Origin: VGOB01 sp034435315
Lineage (GTDB): Bacteria; Chloroflexota; Anaerolineae; UBA4142
Length of the DNA stretch: 6,187 nt
NCBI GenBank assembly: GCA_034435315.1
Contig: DAOTYB010000328.1
Coordinates: forward strand, 1 to 6,187
Reading direction: 5' to 3'
In this document: positions 4,394 to 6,187 of the stretch, in pieces
Numbering within the stretch: the first letter of the stretch is position 1
Layout: every line of letters begins with the position of its first letter
Made by a program: the position numbers and the translations under genes
The notes under the pieces: model-generated
The model's database searches: none
Told to the model about the DNA's origin: nothing
What the model saw: only the letters and a program-made list of their open reading frames with translations

Positions 4394-5285
4394 TACCCTC
4401 GCGCCGCAGCGCGCTCAACTGGTCGGCGAGGATGCCGAACATAAACACAATGACCGACGAGAGGAGCGCGAGCATTGCGCCGGTGGGAATGTGAAACGCA
4501 GGGGCGATGTTCGCCGCATAGCGAAACACGCCCGACGCAATCCAGTACGCGACGCCGACGATAAACAGCGCGATGCTCGTCGGCAAGAATACTTTGAGTG
4601 GATCGAAGAGCACGATGATGCGAATAATCAACATCAGCGTATTCATACCATCACGAATCGGGTTGACGGTGCTGGTGCCAAGTCGTGGCGTCGTCGTGAT
4701 GGGGACGTAGGCGATGTTGTAACCCTCTTTGAAACACGCGAGCGTCAACGTCGTCGTGAACGAAAAGCCGTTTGGCAGAATCGGCATAAAGCGCAGCGCG
4801 ATGTCTTTGCGAAACGCGCGCAAACCCGAATTCAAATCGGGAATGTTCGTTTCGGCGAGATAGTTGGCGACCTTGCCCAGAATCCATTTGCCGGGGCGAC
4901 GCAGCAGCGGCGCGTGCGAGCCCTTGCCGCGCGCGCCGACGACCATCTCGTTCTCTGGCAGCGCGTCGAGCAGGGGTTGAATGTACGCGGCATTGTGTTC
5001 GCCGTCCGAGTCCATCATCACAATCACATCGCCGCGCGCGGCGCGGATGCCGGTCTTGAGCGCAGCGCCGTACCCTTTGTTGACGCGATGGCGAATCACG
5101 CGCACGCCCGCGCGCGCGGCAATCTCGGCGGTGCGATCAGTCGAGCCGTCGTCAATGACGATGATCTCCGCGCGGTCGCGCCATTCGCGCAAGCCCTCCA
5201 GCACATCGCCGATGCTGGCTTGTACGTTGTAGGCGGGGATGATGATAGAGATTGGAGATTGGAGATTGGAGATTGAAGATTGCAC
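4389..5285 (-). CDS. Family 2 glycosyltransferase, polyprenol-phosphate sugar transferase type, with two membrane helices
   Basis: A 298-residue inverting glycosyltransferase resembling dolichol/undecaprenyl-phosphate mannosyl- or glucosyltransferases, which load a sugar from a nucleotide donor onto a polyprenyl phosphate at the cytoplasmic membrane face. The GT-A core shows IIIPAYN (14-20), VIDDGSTDRT (43-52), GYGAALKTGI (71-80), the metal-binding DSDG (92-95) and DLNSGLRAFR (150-159). Two hydrophobic helices (about 231-253 and 267-289) anchor the C-terminus, as in DPM/GtrB relatives. The start is a GTG at 5283-5285 with AAAAGGT 5 nt upstream; no other start codon lies before the core, so residues 2-13 are encoded by a 7-bp repeat array. 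The gene starts 3 bp after the methyltransferase stop and its ribosome-binding site lies inside that gene's end, so translation is probably coupled. The stop codon lies in the 8-bp array. Sugar and acceptor are unknown. Confidence 0.9.
   Translation of the reverse strand: MQSSISNLQSPISIIIPAYNVQASIGDVLEGLREWRDRAEIIVIDDGSTDRTAEIAARAGVRVIRHRVNKGYGAALKTGIRAARGDVIVMMDSDGEHNAAYIQPLLDALPENEMVVGARGKGSHAPLLRRPGKWILGKVANYLAETNIPDLNSGLRAFRKDIALRFMPILPNGFSFTTTLTLACFKEGYNIAYVPITTTPRLGTSTVNPIRDGMNTLMLIIRIIVLFDPLKVFLPTSIALFIVGVAYWIASGVFRYAANIAPAFHIPTGAMLALLSSVIVFMFGILADQLSALRREGS
5248..5282. repeat. 7-bp tandem repeat inside the 5' end of the glycosyltransferase gene
   Basis: Five head-to-tail 7-bp units, four exact GAGATTG (plus strand, 5248-5275) and one AAGATTG (5276-5282). 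On the coding strand they read CAATCTC and encode residues 2-13 of the glycosyltransferase, right up to its first beta strand. Confidence 0.9.
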
Positions 5286-5288
5286 TTT

Positions 5289-6146
5289 TTACCTTTTGAC
5301 TTGTGCCAGCACGTAGCGATGATGCGCCCAAATCGCTTTGAGTTGCCAGGGGATTGGCGCGCGTTCGAGAAAGGTGTACCGATCAATGATGGCTTTGAGT
5401 TCAGGACGGCGTCCCAAATAGTAATCCATCGTACTCCACTGCCACCCCGCGCCCGAAAACTGCGCGTCCAGTTTCTTCGACTTGATGCCGAGTCGCCGCA
5501 GCACTTGCGCGGCAGGCATCACTGTATCGGGCCACGGCGGCACATCCAGCACGCCCTCCTCCACAATCTCCAATCTCAAATCTCTAATCTCTCTTTTGAT
5601 TCGATTGATGTCCGCCCAGCGCTCGTCCACATAGTTCACAAAATCGCGTTCGAGCAAGTATTTTCGCATCAGGTAGCCGACCTGCACGCGGTTCGGCATC
5701 GCGACAAAGACGAGTTGGCGCGAGACGCGCGCCAGTTCGCGCAGCAGCGCGTCCGCGTTCGGCAAGTACCACAACGCCGCCCACTCCCACGCCAGATCGA
5801 ACGCGCCATCATCGAACGGCAAGCGCGCAAAATCGGTGTGGTGGACGAACGTGGCGCGCAGGTTCAACTCGCTCCAAATGCGCGCGATGCCGCGCAAGCG
5901 TTCCGCATTGTCGTCCACGAGCGTGACCGCGCAGCCGCGCTGCGCGAACCGCACACTGTTGATGCCGCTCACGCCCGCCATTCCAAAAATCGGCGCTTCG
6001 AGGACGGTGTGAAGGTTGTAGCGACTGACGAGGCGGTCGAGATAATCGTTGAGGACGAGGCGTTCGTAAACGAGACCGAGTCCTTCGTTGTAATCGGTGA
6101 GATATTTTTGCCAGCGTTCCGCCGGCACGGGTTGCAGGTTTGCCAT
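5289..6146 (-). CDS. Class I SAM-dependent methyltransferase-like protein
   Basis: A 285-residue cytosolic protein with a Rossmann methyltransferase core. VLEAPIFGMAGVSGINS (48-64) holds the position of SAM-binding motif I but has proline and spread glycines instead of the usual GxGxG. LVDDN (77-81) provides the acidic residue expected to bind the SAM ribose. DFARLPFDDGAFDLAWEW (105-122) and the following ALWYLPNADALLRELARV correspond to motifs II-III and the helix of Methyltransf_11-like proteins. The C-terminal 130 residues do not match anything I recognise; residues 186-195 are encoded by a 7-bp repeat array. The ATG at 6144-6146 has no clear Shine-Dalgarno, and a candidate promoter at 6156-6184 would give an almost leaderless message. 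It is first in the block and overlaps functionally with the glycosyltransferase gene 3 bp downstream. Methylation of a glycan, lipid or small molecule is likely; substrate unknown. Confidence 0.78.
   Translation of the reverse strand: MANLQPVPAERWQKYLTDYNEGLGLVYERLVLNDYLDRLVSRYNLHTVLEAPIFGMAGVSGINSVRFAQRGCAVTLVDDNAERLRGIARIWSELNLRATFVHHTDFARLPFDDGAFDLAWEWAALWYLPNADALLRELARVSRQLVFVAMPNRVQVGYLMRKYLLERDFVNYVDERWADINRIKREIRDLRLEIVEEGVLDVPPWPDTVMPAAQVLRRLGIKSKKLDAQFSGAGWQWSTMDYYLGRRPELKAIIDRYTFLERAPIPWQLKAIWAHHRYVLAQVKR
5564..5591. repeat. 7-bp tandem repeat inside the methyltransferase gene
   Basis: Four 7-bp units on the plus strand: CAATCTC, CAATCTC, AAATCTC, TAATCTC. This is the same repeat unit as at 5248-5282 but in the opposite orientation. 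It encodes residues 186-195 (EIRDLRLEIV) of the methyltransferase without breaking the frame. Confidence 0.8.
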
Positions 6147-6155
6147 CGGCGAACT

Positions 6156-6184
6156 AGTTTACACGATTTTGCGCGATTTGTCGA
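6156..6184 (-). promoter_or_regulatory. Candidate promoter of the methyltransferase-glycosyltransferase block
   Basis: The minus strand carries TCGACA (6179-6184, -35, 5/6), a 17-bp spacer and TAAACT (6156-6161, -10, 4/6). Transcription would begin near 6149, only about 3 nt ahead of the ATG at 6146, which fits the missing Shine-Dalgarno. With only 41 bp of upstream sequence in the window, an additional upstream promoter cannot be excluded. Confidence 0.38.
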
Positions 6185-6187
6185 ATG

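Noticed and set aside
4240..4494. Plus-strand repeat protein with an 8-residue period
   Set aside because: The period comes from reading an 8-bp tandem repeat in three frames in turn. There is no ribosome-binding site and it runs antisense into the glycosyltransferase gene.
4323..5276. Plus-strand open frame of 317 codons opposite the glycosyltransferase gene
   Set aside because: It begins inside the 8-bp repeat array (an artificial repeating peptide) and continues antisense to a textbook GT2 gene. Low-complexity R/D/A-rich product.

Overview
The window looks like a bacterial chromosome segment of moderately high GC, with every supported gene on the minus strand. Short tandem repeats fill intergenic gaps and enter coding ends: an 8-bp array, two 7-bp arrays and a 10-bp array. 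That style is familiar to me from uncultured Chloroflexota (Anaerolineae-like) genomes. This assignment is an inference from repeat style and protein flavour, and no marker gene is present to confirm it.

Layout, following transcription from right to left. (1) 6146-3137: a three-gene block with a class I methyltransferase-like protein, a membrane-anchored family 2 glycosyltransferase (3 bp gap, coupled) and a radical SAM/SPASM-type protein. A 180-bp array of 8-bp repeats that flips orientation part-way fills the glycosyltransferase-radical SAM gap. The block suggests modification of a lipid-linked glycan or cell-surface molecule; the substrate cannot be read from the sequence. (2) 3037-2456: a DJ-1/PfpI superfamily protein flanked by a perfect 16-bp inverted repeat. 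(3) 2301-1102: the most interesting gene, a single polypeptide joining a DarT-like (DUF4433) DNA ADP-ribosyltransferase domain to a DarG-like macrodomain ADP-ribosylglycohydrolase. It fuses what is normally a two-gene toxin-antitoxin/anti-phage pair, and its base composition is visibly more AT-rich than its neighbours. (4) 1031-309: a cytosolic glycerophosphodiester phosphodiesterase ending in a strong hairpin terminator at 255-293. (5) 155-1: the 5' end of another minus-strand gene with a good promoter and Shine-Dalgarno, probably a transposase cut by the window edge.

The methyltransferase, glycosyltransferase and radical SAM genes probably work together. The PfpI, DarT-DarG and phosphodiesterase genes look like individually acquired or housekeeping genes in a repeat-rich accessory stretch. 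A weak promoter candidate upstream suggests the DarT-DarG fusion is expressed on its own.
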